Of a DNA stretch of 64,000 nt, positions 35,840 to 45,570 are shown one piece after another. The notes beneath the pieces are model-generated. The model was not told where the DNA came from and did not search any database. It saw only the letters and a program-made list of their open reading frames with translations. The DNA comes from Xenophilus sp. L33 (GTDB lineage: Bacteria; Pseudomonadota; Gammaproteobacteria; Burkholderiales; Burkholderiaceae_C), in assembly GCF_009765735.1 (NCBI RefSeq), contig NZ_LMUW01000032.1, positions 33,093 to 97,092 of the forward strand, written 5' to 3'. The translations under genes were made by a program, and so were the position numbers. Numbering within the stretch: position 1 is the stretch's first letter; the number at the start of each line of letters is the position of its first letter.

Positions 35840-36859
35840 ATGTCGACAAGCACAACTTTCAGGTCGGTCACCGTCAGCAGCGGCCCCGGCGGATGGGGCG
35901 GCCCGCTGGTGATCACGCCGACCGCGCAGCGCGACAAGATCATGGCCGTCACCGGCGGCGACATTCCCGAGGTCGCGCGCCGGCTGGCCGCGATGACCGG
36001 CGCCACCGTGGTCGAGGGTTTTCGCAATCCGCCGCCCGAGAGCGAGGTCGCCGCGGTGGTGGTCGACTGCGGCGGCACCGCCCGCTGCGGCGTCTACCCG
36101 CGCAAGCGCATCCCGACGATCAACCTGACGCCGGTCGGCCAGTCGGGCCCGCTGGCCGAATACATCACCGAGGACATCTACGTCTCGGGCGTCAAGCTCG
36201 ACAACCTGAGTGCGGCCGCAGGCCCCGGCGCGGCCAACGTGCCGGACCACGCCACGATCGCCGCCAACTCGGCGACCGCGACCTCCTTCGCCACCGCGCC
36301 GCCGCGCGTGGGCGAGGAAAGCAAGGGCGGCCTGGTGGGCTTCATCACCTGGATCGGCCGCAAGATGGGCGGCGTGGTCGGCGTGCTGTTCAACAGCGGC
36401 CGCAAGTCGATCGACCAGGTGCTGCGCAACGTGCTCCCCTTCATGGCCTTCGTGACCATGCTGATCGGCGTGATCAACGCGACCGGCATCGGCAACGTGC
36501 TGGCGCATGCGCTCGAGCCGCTGGCCGGCAACGTCATCGGGCTCCTGGTGCTGTCGGCGATCTGCGGCCTGCCCTTCCTGTCGCCGATCCTCGGGCCCGG
36601 AGCCGTCATCGCGCAGGTGATCGGTGCGGCCATCATCGGCCCGGCGATCGCCACCGGTGCCATCCCACCGGCGATGGCGCTGCCCGCGCTCTTCGCCTAC
36701 GACACGCAGGTCGGTTGCGACTTCGTGCCGGTGGGCCTGGCGCTCGGCGAGGCCAAGCCCGACACGATCCGCATCGGCGTGCCGGCGGTGCTGATATCGC
36801 GCCAGTTCATGGGCCCGATCTCGGTCGCGATCGCCTACGCTGCCAGCTTCATGCTCTGA
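35840..36859 (+). CDS. srlE: PTS system glucitol/sorbitol-type IIBC component
   Basis: 339 residues with GGAG just ahead of the ATG. The N-terminal IIB domain carries the phospho-cysteine region VVVDCGGTARCGVYPRKR (Cys77 and Cys83). A linker around 125-165 is Ala/Thr-rich. The C-terminal IIC half has PFMAFVTMLIGVINATGIGN and repeated hydrophobic helices ending FMGPISVAIAYAASFML. It takes the phosphoryl group from IIA and phosphorylates the polyol during transport. The order IIC, IIBC, IIA is the standard gut/srl order. Confidence 0.92.
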   Translation: MSTSTTFRSVTVSSGPGGWGGPLVITPTAQRDKIMAVTGGDIPEVARRLAAMTGATVVEGFRNPPPESEVAAVVVDCGGTARCGVYPRKRIPTINLTPVGQSGPLAEYITEDIYVSGVKLDNLSAAAGPGAANVPDHATIAANSATATSFATAPPRVGEESKGGLVGFITWIGRKMGGVVGVLFNSGRKSIDQVLRNVLPFMAFVTMLIGVINATGIGNVLAHALEPLAGNVIGLLVLSAICGLPFLSPILGPGAVIAQVIGAAIIGPAIATGAIPPAMALPALFAYDTQVGCDFVPVGLALGEAKPDTIRIGVPAVLISRQFMGPISVAIAYAASFML

Positions 36860-36884
36860 CCCGCACATCCATCCAGGAGACCTG

Positions 36885-37262
36885 ATGATCTATTACTCGA
36901 CCACGGTGACCGAAGTCGGCGAGGAAGTCGCCGACCTGCTCGACGGCGGCGTGCTCATCCTCTATGCCGACGGCGCGCCGCCGGCCCTCGCCGAAGTGTC
37001 GGTGCAGCACGTGGTCGACGGCGACGTCGCGCCCGAAGGCCCGCCGGTCGGCTCGAAGGTGCGGGTGGGCGAACTCTCGGTGCGGGTCAGCGCGGTCGGC
37101 TCCTCGGCCTGGGCCAAGGTGCGCGAACTGGGCCACGTGGTGCTCAACTTCAACGGTGCCACCGTGGCCCAGCGGCCGGGCGAGATCTGCCTCGAATCGC
37201 TCGACCTCGCGGCGGTGCGGCGCGAGGTCCGCTCGGGCCAGACGATCGTCATCGCCGACTGA
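36885..37262 (+). CDS. srlB: PTS system glucitol/sorbitol-type IIA component
   Basis: 125 residues starting MIYYSTTVTEVGEEVADLL, with AGGAG six bases before the ATG. His42 in SVQHVVDGDV aligns with the phosphorylated His of E. coli SrlB (about position 43). Another conserved block is KVRELGHVVLNFNGA near residue 77. It relays phosphate from HPr to the IIB domain. The HPr-enzyme I fusion gene follows after 10 bases, so the whole phosphorelay for this permease is encoded in one operon. Confidence 0.92.
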   Translation: MIYYSTTVTEVGEEVADLLDGGVLILYADGAPPALAEVSVQHVVDGDVAPEGPPVGSKVRVGELSVRVSAVGSSAWAKVRELGHVVLNFNGATVAQRPGEICLESLDLAAVRREVRSGQTIVIAD

Positions 37263-37272
37263 GAGCTTCCGA

Positions 37273-39228
37273 ATGATCGAGTCATCCATCGTGGTGCGGG
37301 TGCACGAAGGCCTGCACACGCGGCCGGCCGCCCACATGGCCAAGCTGGCCAAGGCCTTCGACTGCAGCCTCGAACTGGTCTGCCGCGGCGTCGCCGCCAA
37401 CGCCAAGAGCTCGGTCAAGCTGATGCTGCTGGGCGTGAAGGAAGGCGACGAGGTGCTGGTGCGCGCCGAGGGCCAGGACGAGAGCAACGCGCTCGAGCGT
37501 CTGATGCAGTACCTGGTCGATCCGCGCTCGGGGCTCGAGGAAGCCAAGGAAGGCACCGCCGCGCAGGTCGACGCCGGCGCCGTTCCGACGCCTTCGCAAG
37601 GGGCCGCCGAGGCGGTCGGCGGCAACTGCGTCGAAGGCGTCGCCGGCAGCAAGGGCACGGCCATCGGCCCGGTGCACGTCTACCTGCCGCAGCCGCTGGT
37701 GGCCACGCGGCAGGTGATCGAAGAAGCCGAGATCCCGGCCGAGCTCGACCGCTTCCGCCAGGTGCTGATGAACTTCGTGCGGCCGCCGGCCGACGACGCC
37801 GGGGTGTCGGCGCAGGACCGCGCGATCCTGCAGGCGCTGGTCGACGTCGCGCAGGACGAGGAATACGTCGGCGCGATCATCCGCGGCATCAAGGGCCGTG
37901 GCGACGCCGCGGCGGTGACCCTGCGGGTCGGCGAGGTGTTGGCCGCGACCTTCGAGGCGATGGCCGACGCCTACATGCGAGCGCGCGCCGAAGACATCCG
38001 CGGCGTCACCCGCCAGTTGGCCGCGACCCTGCTCGGCCAGAAGCTGCCCGACCTCTCGCGCATCGACACGCCGAGCGTGCTGGTGGCCGCCGACCTGAGC
38101 GCCTGGGAATTCGCCCAGGTGCCGATCGCGAAGATTCTCGGGCTGGTCTGCACCGGCGGCTCGGCGACCTCACACGTGGCGATCATGGCTCGCACCCATG
38201 GCATCCCCGCGGTGCTGGGCGTGCCCTTGTCGGCCGACGAACTGCGCGCAGCGCACACGCTGGCGATCGACGGCGACGCCGGCCGCGTGCTGCTCAACCC
38301 CGACGCCGGCCAGCAGGCCCGCGCACGCGCCCGCATCGAGGCCCAGATGAAAGCCAAGGCGGCACTCGCCGAATACCGCGACCTGCAACCGGTCACGCGC
38401 GACGGCCGTGCGATCGAGGTGGTCGCCAACCTCGGCGGCCTGAACGAGGTCGAGATCGCCCGCGAGGCCGGTGCGATGGGTGTCGGCCTGTTCCGTACCG
38501 AGCTGCTCTTCATGCAGCAGCGCAGCCTGCCCACCGAAGACGAACAGGCGACGGTCTACCGGCAGATGGCCGAGGCCTTCCATCCCTATCCGGTGATCAT
38601 CCGCACGCTCGACATCGGCGGCGACAAGCCGGTCGCCGGCATCGACTTCCCACGCGAGGAGAACCCCTTCCTCGGCTGGCGCGGCGTGCGCATGTGCCTG
38701 GACCGGCCGGAAGTCTTCAAGCCGCAGTTGCGCGCGCTGCTGCGCGCGGCGCTGGTCGGCAACGTGCGGGTGATGGTGCCGATGATCAGCGAGCTCGGCG
38801 AGGTGCGCCGGGTGCGCGAGCTGGTCGCCGAATGCGAACGCGAGCTGCAGGCCGAAGGCACGCCCTCGGCGCCCTTCGAGCTGGGCATCATGATCGAGAC
38901 GCCCGCGGCGGTGCTGCAGGCCGATGCGCTGGCCGCCGAGGTGAGCTTCTTCTCGATCGGCACCAACGACCTGACCCAGTACGTGATGGCCACCGACCGC
39001 GCCAACGCGCGCATCGCCTCGCTCTACCGCGTCGAGCATCCGGCGGTGATGACTGCGATCGAGATGACCTGCCAGGCGGCGCGCCGCGCCGGCATCTGGG
39101 TCGGCATCTGCGGCGAGGCGGCGGCCAACCTGGACCTGATCCCTCGCTTCGTCGAGATGGGCGTCACCGAGCTGAGCATGAGTCCGGCATCGATCCTGGC
39201 GGCCAAGAAGCGCATCTGCCAGATCTGA
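37273..39228 (+). CDS. HPr-enzyme I fusion (dedicated phosphoenolpyruvate-protein phosphotransferase)
   Basis: 651 residues. An N-terminal HPr domain (1-88) has His15 in GLHTRPAAH and the Ser46 region NAKSSVKL. A linker runs to about 118. Enzyme I then begins EGVAGSKGTAIGP, has its phospho-His301 in CTGGSATSHVAIMART, and a PEP-binding TIM barrel with GLFRTELLFMQQR, GGDKP, and the ICGEAAAN cysteine loop. The protein accepts phosphate from PEP and passes it to IIA. Fused HPr-EI proteins usually serve one substrate, and the position behind IIA supports this. The next gene overlaps by TGATG. Confidence 0.93.
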   Translation: MIESSIVVRVHEGLHTRPAAHMAKLAKAFDCSLELVCRGVAANAKSSVKLMLLGVKEGDEVLVRAEGQDESNALERLMQYLVDPRSGLEEAKEGTAAQVDAGAVPTPSQGAAEAVGGNCVEGVAGSKGTAIGPVHVYLPQPLVATRQVIEEAEIPAELDRFRQVLMNFVRPPADDAGVSAQDRAILQALVDVAQDEEYVGAIIRGIKGRGDAAAVTLRVGEVLAATFEAMADAYMRARAEDIRGVTRQLAATLLGQKLPDLSRIDTPSVLVAADLSAWEFAQVPIAKILGLVCTGGSATSHVAIMARTHGIPAVLGVPLSADELRAAHTLAIDGDAGRVLLNPDAGQQARARARIEAQMKAKAALAEYRDLQPVTRDGRAIEVVANLGGLNEVEIAREAGAMGVGLFRTELLFMQQRSLPTEDEQATVYRQMAEAFHPYPVIIRTLDIGGDKPVAGIDFPREENPFLGWRGVRMCLDRPEVFKPQLRALLRAALVGNVRVMVPMISELGEVRRVRELVAECERELQAEGTPSAPFELGIMIETPAAVLQADALAAEVSFFSIGTNDLTQYVMATDRANARIASLYRVEHPAVMTAIEMTCQAARRAGIWVGICGEAAANLDLIPRFVEMGVTELSMSPASILAAKKRICQI

Positions 39229-39914
39229 TGGCGGCCCCGTCCATGAACTTCACCGAACGGCCGGTGGCCTGCGTGCTGAGCGACTGCGACGGGGTGATCG
39301 TCGACAGCGAAGTGATCGCCGACCGGATCCTGATCGAGGTGCTGGGCGACGCCTTCGGCCGCGACGACCTCGAAGCCCTGAGCAAGGACCTCTTCGGCCT
39401 GCGGGTCATCGACATCATCCAGGCGATGGAGGTGAAGGTCGGCCAGCCCCTCCGCCTGGAGCGGCGGCTCGAACTGCAGCAGCGCATCGACGGCTTCGTC
39501 GCCGAGCGCGCGCCCGCCATGCCCGAAACCGCCGAGGTCTACCGCGCGCTCGGCCTGCCGGTCGCGGTGGTCTCCAACAGCGCCTTTCCGCGCCTGCACC
39601 GCTGCGTCGAGCGCGCCGGGCTGCTGCCGCTGGTCGGTCGCCACCTCTACAGCGCCGAGGACGTCGGCCGGCCGAAGCCGGCCCCCGACGCCTATGCCCA
39701 CGCGGCGCGCCAGCTGGGCGTGCCGCCCGCCGACTGCCTGGTGATCGAGGACAGCGTGACCGGCGTGCGCGCAGCCTGCGCCGCCGGCATGCGGGTGCTC
39801 GGCTTCCTCGGCGGCAGCCACATCGCCGAAGGCCACATGCAGCGCCTGAGCGAGGCCGGCGCCATCGCGCTCTTCACCGACATGCGGGAACTGCCGTTGC
39901 TGCTGGGGCACTGA
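39228..39914 (+). CDS. HAD-family (subfamily IA) phosphatase
   Basis: 228 residues if started at the TGATG junction with the previous stop (an ATG five codons later is possible). The catalytic motif LSDCDGVIVDSE places nucleophile Asp19 and acid/base Asp21. Motif II is VAVVSNS, and motif III/IV are GRPKPAPDAY and VIEDSVTGVRAACAAGM. Such enzymes dephosphorylate sugar or polyol phosphates. As the last gene of the PTS operon it may remove phosphate from a pathway intermediate or relieve sugar-phosphate stress. Confidence 0.9.
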   Translation: MAAPSMNFTERPVACVLSDCDGVIVDSEVIADRILIEVLGDAFGRDDLEALSKDLFGLRVIDIIQAMEVKVGQPLRLERRLELQQRIDGFVAERAPAMPETAEVYRALGLPVAVVSNSAFPRLHRCVERAGLLPLVGRHLYSAEDVGRPKPAPDAYAHAARQLGVPPADCLVIEDSVTGVRAACAAGMRVLGFLGGSHIAEGHMQRLSEAGAIALFTDMRELPLLLGH

Positions 39915-39964
39915 AGACTCGTCCGGCCAGGATCAGAATGGCGGCTCGTTCGACGGGAGCCGAC

Positions 39965-40654
39965 ATGCAAGCCTCGAGGATCGATCACCTGGTGGTCGCC
40001 GCGCACAACCTGGAAGAAGGCATCGCGTGGTGCGCCGACACCTTCGGCGTCGCCGCCCTGCCCGGCGGCCCGCATCCGCTCATGGGCACCCACAACGCCC
40101 TCCTGAAGATCGCCTCCGCCGAATTCCCGCGCAGCTACCTGGAGATCCTCGCGATCGACCCGAAGGCCGCCCGGCCGCGCCGGCGCGCACAGCACCGCTG
40201 GTTCGACCTCGACGACATCGTGCTGCAGGCCGAGCTGTCGCGCGCCGGCCCGCGGCTGATCCACGTGGTGGCGGAGGTGGCCGATGCCGAAGCGGCGGTC
40301 CAAGCGCTGGGCCATCTGCGGCTCGACCGAGGTGCGGTGATCGCGGCTTCGCGCGATTCGCCGGCCGGCCGGCTGGAGTGGCGAATCACCGTGCGCGAAG
40401 ACGGCCAAAGGCTTTTCTACGGCACCTTGCCGACACTCATCCAGTGGGGGCCGGTGCATCCGGTCGACGGCATGGTCGACGCCGGCGTCGCCCTGCGCAC
40501 GCTCGAAGCCACGCATCCGCGCGCCGGCGACCTGGGTGCGGCGCTGCAGGCGATCGGGCTGGACAGCCTGCCGGTCGCCACCGGCGCGCCGAACCTGCGG
40601 GCGGTGTTCGACTCGCCGCGTGGGCCGGTCACGCTCGAGTCACGAGGCGTTTGA
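39965..40654 (+). CDS. Glyoxalase-like (VOC) domain protein
   Basis: 229 residues from the ATG at 39965. It begins QASRIDHLVVAAHNLEEGIAW, the glyoxalase-like PF13468-type opening with the metal-type His, then GTHNALLKI and SYLEILAID. A second half after about residue 110 includes PRLIHVVAEV and WGPVHPVDGM. No reaction can be assigned. It follows the HAD gene after 50 bases on the same strand and might be co-transcribed, but such proteins are widespread orphans. Confidence 0.8.
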   Translation: MQASRIDHLVVAAHNLEEGIAWCADTFGVAALPGGPHPLMGTHNALLKIASAEFPRSYLEILAIDPKAARPRRRAQHRWFDLDDIVLQAELSRAGPRLIHVVAEVADAEAAVQALGHLRLDRGAVIAASRDSPAGRLEWRITVREDGQRLFYGTLPTLIQWGPVHPVDGMVDAGVALRTLEATHPRAGDLGAALQAIGLDSLPVATGAPNLRAVFDSPRGPVTLESRGV

Positions 40655-40668
40655 CCCTGCCGCGTGAC

Positions 40669-42345
40669 TCAGGGCTTCAAGAGCTCCGTGACGCTGCCCG
40701 GATTGATGCCCGCCGACGTGAGCAAGGAATCGACCAGTGGCGCTTGCAGCTTGTATTTGAGCGCGCTGTTCATCACCTGGTCCGACAGGCTGCCTGCAGC
40801 GACTTCCTGGGCCGGACCGCTCGGCGCCGAGCCTCCCAGACCGTCGACGTGCACGATCTTGATATCGCTGATGTGCTCCAGCGGCTTGGCGCTCTCACGG
40901 ACCACCGCTTCGATCTGCGCCACAGCGGCCAGTCGGGCGCGCAGGGCCATGGCCTCGGGCGTGGCGATGTTCTCGGCCTCGTTCATCGCGCGGCGGCCGC
41001 GCGCCTCGGCGTCGTGGTGCAGGTCGGCGGATTGGACACGCAGGCGCTCCACGTCGGCATCCGCCTGCGCCAGCAGCTGAAGGGTGCCGGCGCGTTGGGT
41101 CGCCGCCTCGCGCTCGGAGCTGGCCTGGCCGACCACCGCCAGGCTCTTCGCCTCGATCTCGCGCGACGCCTGCACCAGGGCGAGCGCCTTGTCACGTTGC
41201 GCGCGCTCCAGTTCCCGCGCAGTGATGACGCTCTCTTCAGCCCGCACCGCGTCGGCACGCGACAGCTCCGACTCCGCCAACGCCTGGTTGCGCAACTTCG
41301 AATGGCCGGCGATCTCGATCTCGGTCTGCTGCTGCGCCATTTCCAACGCCTTGCGTCGATCGGTCTCGGCGATCTCGATGCTGCGCGACTTGTCGATCTC
41401 GATCTCGCGGATCTGCTGCTCCAGCCGCACCCGCTGCTCGCGCAGCGTGCGATCGGAGACCAGCTTCGCCTTCTCGACCGCCTCCTCCGCGCCGACTTCC
41501 GCCACTTGCGAGGACCGCCGCATCTCGGCCGTCTCGACCGTGATCTGCGACTGCTGCTGGGCGCGGCGGATCGCGATTTCGCGCTCCTGCTGCAGGCGCG
41601 CGTATTCCTCCTCCTTCTGCAGTTCGAGCATCTGCTGCTCGGCCATCAGGTTCTTTCGCTGGATCGCGACTTGCGAATCGCGTTCGATCTCGTTGCGACG
41701 CTTGCGCCGCTCCTCGATCTCGGCGGTCAGGATGGTCAAGCCGGCCGCATCGAAGGCGTTGTTCGGATTGAAGAATTCGCGCGAGGCCTGGTCGAGCTTG
41801 GAGATCGAGACGCTGTCGATCTCCAGGCCGCTGGTGTCGATGCCGGCCGAGGCCAGTGCGCGCACGCGCGCCGAATACTCGCTGCGATGCTCGTGCAGGT
41901 GTTCCATCGTCGACTCGGCCGCCGCGGTACGCAGCGCATCGTTGAAGCGGGCCTCCAGCAACTGCCGCATTGCCTCGACGGAAGCCGTCCGGCTGCCGAG
42001 CGAGCGCGCGGCCGCATTCACCGAAGCCGCGTCGGCCTTCACGCGCACGTAGAAGTCGGCATCGACGTTCATGCGCAACCGGTCCTGCGTGATCAATGCG
42101 TTCTCGTTGTGATGCGACAGGCTGATGCGCATCGTGTTCATGTTGACCCAGGTCACCTCGTGCAGCACCGGAATGACCAGCGCACCACCCGATATCGCCA
42201 CTCGTTGACCGAGAAAGCCGGTCCGCACGAAGGCACGCTCGGTCGTCGAGCGCTGGTAGAGCTTGGACAGCACCCACCACAGCACCGCGATGGCGATGAT
42301 GACGACCACGATCGTCAGCAGAACGACTCCGAAGTTGGCTTGCAT
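40669..42345 (-). CDS. Flotillin-family membrane scaffold protein
   Basis: 558 residues from the ATG at 42345. A membrane segment at residues 7-27 (VVLLTIVVVIIAIAVLWWVL) is followed by an SPFH/band-7 domain to about 210 (RTGFLGQRVAISGGALVIP, LRMNVDADFYVRVK). A very long charged coiled coil runs to about residue 480 (repeats of the type KNLMAEQQMLELQKEEEYAR), then a short C-terminal tail. Flotillins organise membrane microdomains and form large oligomers. It stands alone, leftward, between the DRL/PTS locus and the aminophenol operon. No link to either is implied. Confidence 0.92.
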   Translation of the reverse strand: MQANFGVVLLTIVVVIIAIAVLWWVLSKLYQRSTTERAFVRTGFLGQRVAISGGALVIPVLHEVTWVNMNTMRISLSHHNENALITQDRLRMNVDADFYVRVKADAASVNAAARSLGSRTASVEAMRQLLEARFNDALRTAAAESTMEHLHEHRSEYSARVRALASAGIDTSGLEIDSVSISKLDQASREFFNPNNAFDAAGLTILTAEIEERRKRRNEIERDSQVAIQRKNLMAEQQMLELQKEEEYARLQQEREIAIRRAQQQSQITVETAEMRRSSQVAEVGAEEAVEKAKLVSDRTLREQRVRLEQQIREIEIDKSRSIEIAETDRRKALEMAQQQTEIEIAGHSKLRNQALAESELSRADAVRAEESVITARELERAQRDKALALVQASREIEAKSLAVVGQASSEREAATQRAGTLQLLAQADADVERLRVQSADLHHDAEARGRRAMNEAENIATPEAMALRARLAAVAQIEAVVRESAKPLEHISDIKIVHVDGLGGSAPSGPAQEVAAGSLSDQVMNSALKYKLQAPLVDSLLTSAGINPGSVTELLKP

Positions 42346-42392
42346 GGTGTTCGAGCGAGTTGAGGTAATCGGTCGGTGATCGGTGGAGCGCG

Positions 42393-42917
42393 CTAGGGCG
42401 GCGGCTGCTCCACGATGAGTCGGATGCACTTGATGAAGAGCGGTCGGTATTCGGCCGGCAGGCGCTCCAGCACCTTCTGCTCGACCTTCATGTCGCGCGG
42501 CATCACCAGGTCGAGCAGTTCGGCGCCGCCCGGTGCCAGGAACAATTCGTAGGCGCGCTGGTCGTCCTTGGCCTGGGTGCGCCGGATCAGGTTGCCGGCG
42601 GCCAGGCGCTTGACCATCTCGGCGACCGTGTTGCGGTCCATGAAGAGACGGTCGGCCAGCGCGTTCTGGCTGAGGCCGGGGTGCTGATAGAGCATCACCA
42701 GTGCCGCTTTCTGCCGCGGCGTGATCGACTCCTGGGCAAATTCCTGCGCGAACATTTCCTCGGCCGCGAAATGCGCCCGCCGCAGCAGGTGGGTCGCGAT
42801 GTCTTCGAGTCGGAAGTTGTCGAGGATCTTGCGCGATTCGGCCGAAATGGCATCTCGCGGGTCGGCGGCGGCCAGACCATTGCCGCCGGCGCGACGGCGC
42901 GGCTTGACCGCCGTCAT
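42393..42917 (-). CDS. MarR-family regulator of the aminophenol operon
   Basis: 174 residues from the ATG at 42917; upstream in-frame codons lie in the promoter region and are rejected. An Arg-rich N-terminal tail precedes a winged HTH: ITPRQKAALVMLYQHPGLSQ, NALADRLFMDRNTVAEMVKRL as recognition helix, and RRTQAKDDQRAYELFL as wing. It is divergent from the Rid/dioxygenase operon. Two CGTATACG palindromes lie just downstream of the two predicted start points, a classic repressor arrangement. The effector is probably an aminophenol or a pathway intermediate. Confidence 0.9.
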   Translation of the reverse strand: MTAVKPRRRAGGNGLAAADPRDAISAESRKILDNFRLEDIATHLLRRAHFAAEEMFAQEFAQESITPRQKAALVMLYQHPGLSQNALADRLFMDRNTVAEMVKRLAAGNLIRRTQAKDDQRAYELFLAPGGAELLDLVMPRDMKVEQKVLERLPAEYRPLFIKCIRLIVEQPPP

Positions 42918-42989
42918 CGGCCGACTCCGGCCGCGCGCACCAGGTGGGGCACTCGCATGCACCAGTTTCGAATCAATGCACCAACTAGC

Positions 42990-42999
42990 ACGTATACGT
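42990..42999. promoter_or_regulatory. MarR-type operator (regulator side)
   Basis: ACGTATACGT is a perfect 10-bp palindrome. It lies about 30 bases downstream of the start point predicted for the regulator gene. Its core CGTATACG recurs at 43167-43174 on the operon side. Confidence 0.6.
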
Positions 43000-43034
43000 C
43001 TTTCATCGAGAGCGAAACCGCTCTCGGTCCCCGG

Positions 43035-43063
43035 TTTATAGAGGCAATGCCGAGTCGCGTCAA
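43035..43063 (-). promoter_or_regulatory. Predicted promoter of the MarR regulator gene
   Basis: On the minus strand TTGACG (43058-43063) and TATAAA (43035-43040) are spaced by 17 bases, a strong sigma70 match. Start is expected near 43028, giving a leader of about 110 bases. Confidence 0.65.
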
Positions 43064-43122
43064 CGCGACCGGACCGCACGCAGATCAGGTCAAGTACCTA
43101 CGCGAAATACATTTCAAACACC

Positions 43123-43151
43123 TTGACTTCCCACATGGCCATTTCTAGACT
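43123..43151 (+). promoter_or_regulatory. Predicted promoter of the amn operon
   Basis: TTGACT (43123-43128) and TAGACT (43146-43151) with a 17-base spacer. The start is expected near 43158, about 10 bases before the CGTATACG site at 43167, so a bound repressor would block early transcription. Confidence 0.65.
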
Positions 43152-43166
43152 TCGTTCGAAATCACC

Positions 43167-43174
43167 CGTATACG
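43167..43174. promoter_or_regulatory. MarR-type operator (operon side)
   Basis: CGTATACG, identical to the core of the palindrome at 42990-42999, located just past the predicted start of the aminophenol operon. Confidence 0.6.
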
Positions 43175-43254
43175 CGCTAATTGCAATGCACTGATTGGCC
43201 TTGTACGACCTATTCGCGTTCCCAGCGCGGCGTTCGATCGATCGGAGTCACGGC

Positions 43255-43671
43255 ATGTCCACCGCCATTGAAGACCGCCGCATCCTGCCGTCCAGGACGC
43301 TGCCGACGCCCCGCTTTCGCTACAGCCCGGTGGTCCAGGCCGGACCCTTCGTCTTCGTCTCGGGCCTGGTCGGGCTGGACCCGACCACCGGCCAGCTCGC
43401 CACCGGCGGGGCCTACGCCCAGACCGTCCAGGTGTTGCGCAACCTGAGGGCGCTGGCCGACGAGATGGGATGGCCGCTCGAGCGCTTGCTCGTTGCGCGC
43501 GTGTATTGCGCAGACCCGTCCGGCTCCGCCGAGGTCAACCGCGCCTGGGACGAGGCCTTCGCCGAGGTCGAGCCGCCGGCACGCAGCTTCGTGGTCGTCA
43601 GCGCGTTGCCGCTGGCCGCCGCGGTCGAGATCGAATTCCAGTTCATGGCCGCTGCGGCCACCGCGGCGTGA
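43255..43671 (+). CDS. RidA-family protein, first gene of the amn operon
   Basis: 138 residues starting MSTAIEDRRILPSRTLPTPR. The Rid core is clear: YSPVVQAGPFVFVSGLVGLDP, GGAYAQTVQVLRNLRALADE, and PPARSFVVVSALPLAAAVEIEF. Rid proteins hydrolyse reactive enamines or imines, and 2-aminomuconate deaminase belongs to this superfamily. A second Rid gene at 53654 looks more like the classical aminomuconate deaminase. This one may therefore deal with another amino intermediate or protect against 2-aminoacrylate-like imines. The amnB gene begins 18 bases later. Confidence 0.88.
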   Translation: MSTAIEDRRILPSRTLPTPRFRYSPVVQAGPFVFVSGLVGLDPTTGQLATGGAYAQTVQVLRNLRALADEMGWPLERLLVARVYCADPSGSAEVNRAWDEAFAEVEPPARSFVVVSALPLAAAVEIEFQFMAAAATAA

Positions 43672-44706
<1,035 letters not shown>

Positions 44707-44719
44707 GCCCGCGAGCGCC

Positions 44720-45535
44720 ATGCCGGTCGTCTCCGCCTTTCTCGTCCCCGGCAGTCCGCTGCCGCAGTTGAAGCCCGACAACCTGCCTTGGGGCCGCATC
44801 GGCGCCGCCTTCCAGCGGGTCGGCCGCGCGCTGGCCACCTCGCGTCCCGATGCGGTTCTGGTGTATTCGACCCAATGGATGGCGGTGCTCGACCAGCAAT
44901 GGCTGACCCGGCGACGCAGCAGCGGCACGCATGTCGATGAGAACTGGCACGAGTTCGGCAGCCAGCCCTTCGACATCACGGCAGACACCGAACTCGCCCA
45001 TGCCTGCGTGGCAGCGTCCGCGCGGATCGGCGTCCACGCCCGCGGGGTCAACTACGACGGCTTTCCGATCGACACCGGCACGATCACCGCCTGCACCCTG
45101 ATGGAGATGGGTACGCCCGAGCGGCCGCTGGTCTGCGCCTCGAACAACCTTTATCACAGCGCCGAGCTGACCGAGAAGCTGGGCGCGCTGGCGGCGGGAT
45201 GCGCCGCCGAACAGGGCAAGCGGGTCGCGGTGGTCGGCATCGGCGGCCTGTCGAACGCGATGTTCCGGCAGGCGGTCGACATTCGAAGCGACCGGCTGGC
45301 GAACGCCGAGGACGACAAGTGGAACCAGCGGGTGCTGCAGCTGATCGAGTCGGCCGACGTCGCGCAACTGCGTCGCGTGCTGCCCGACTTCGTCAGGGAG
45401 GCGAAGCCGGAAATGGGCTTCAAGCACTTCCACTGGATCCTCGGAGCGCTCGGCGGCCGCTTCACCAGCGCCCGGGTGCATGGCTACGGACCTCTCTACG
45501 GCAGCGGCGGTGCCGTGGTCGAGTTCATGCCCTGA
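44720..45535 (+). CDS. amnA: 2-Aminophenol 1,6-dioxygenase alpha subunit
   Basis: 271 residues, the AmnA length, from the ATG at 44720. It opens MPVVSAFLVPGSPLPQLKPD and contains VYSTQWMAVLDQQW, HVDENWHEFG, RGVNYDGFPIDTGTITA and a GYGPLYGSGGAV tail. It has the LigB fold but lacks the iron ligands: where the beta chain has His14 and His63, this chain has Gly and Gln. It is the non-catalytic partner in the alpha2beta2 enzyme. A clearly related domain is fused to the LivM permease at 51365-52168. Confidence 0.92.
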   Translation: MPVVSAFLVPGSPLPQLKPDNLPWGRIGAAFQRVGRALATSRPDAVLVYSTQWMAVLDQQWLTRRRSSGTHVDENWHEFGSQPFDITADTELAHACVAASARIGVHARGVNYDGFPIDTGTITACTLMEMGTPERPLVCASNNLYHSAELTEKLGALAAGCAAEQGKRVAVVGIGGLSNAMFRQAVDIRSDRLANAEDDKWNQRVLQLIESADVAQLRRVLPDFVREAKPEMGFKHFHWILGALGGRFTSARVHGYGPLYGSGGAVVEFMP

Positions 45536-45570
45536 AGGGCGTTCTTTCCTCACCCAACCCTGGAGCGACC

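Larger units (their letters stand above)
42918..43254. promoter_or_regulatory. Divergent control region of the amn operon and its MarR regulator
   Basis: This 337-base gene-free stretch is visibly richer in AT than its surroundings and holds both promoters and both operator copies listed separately. It also has a GAGAGCG-AAAC-CGCTCTC hairpin (43008-43025) in the predicted leader of the regulator gene. No small gene was recognised in it. Confidence 0.75.
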
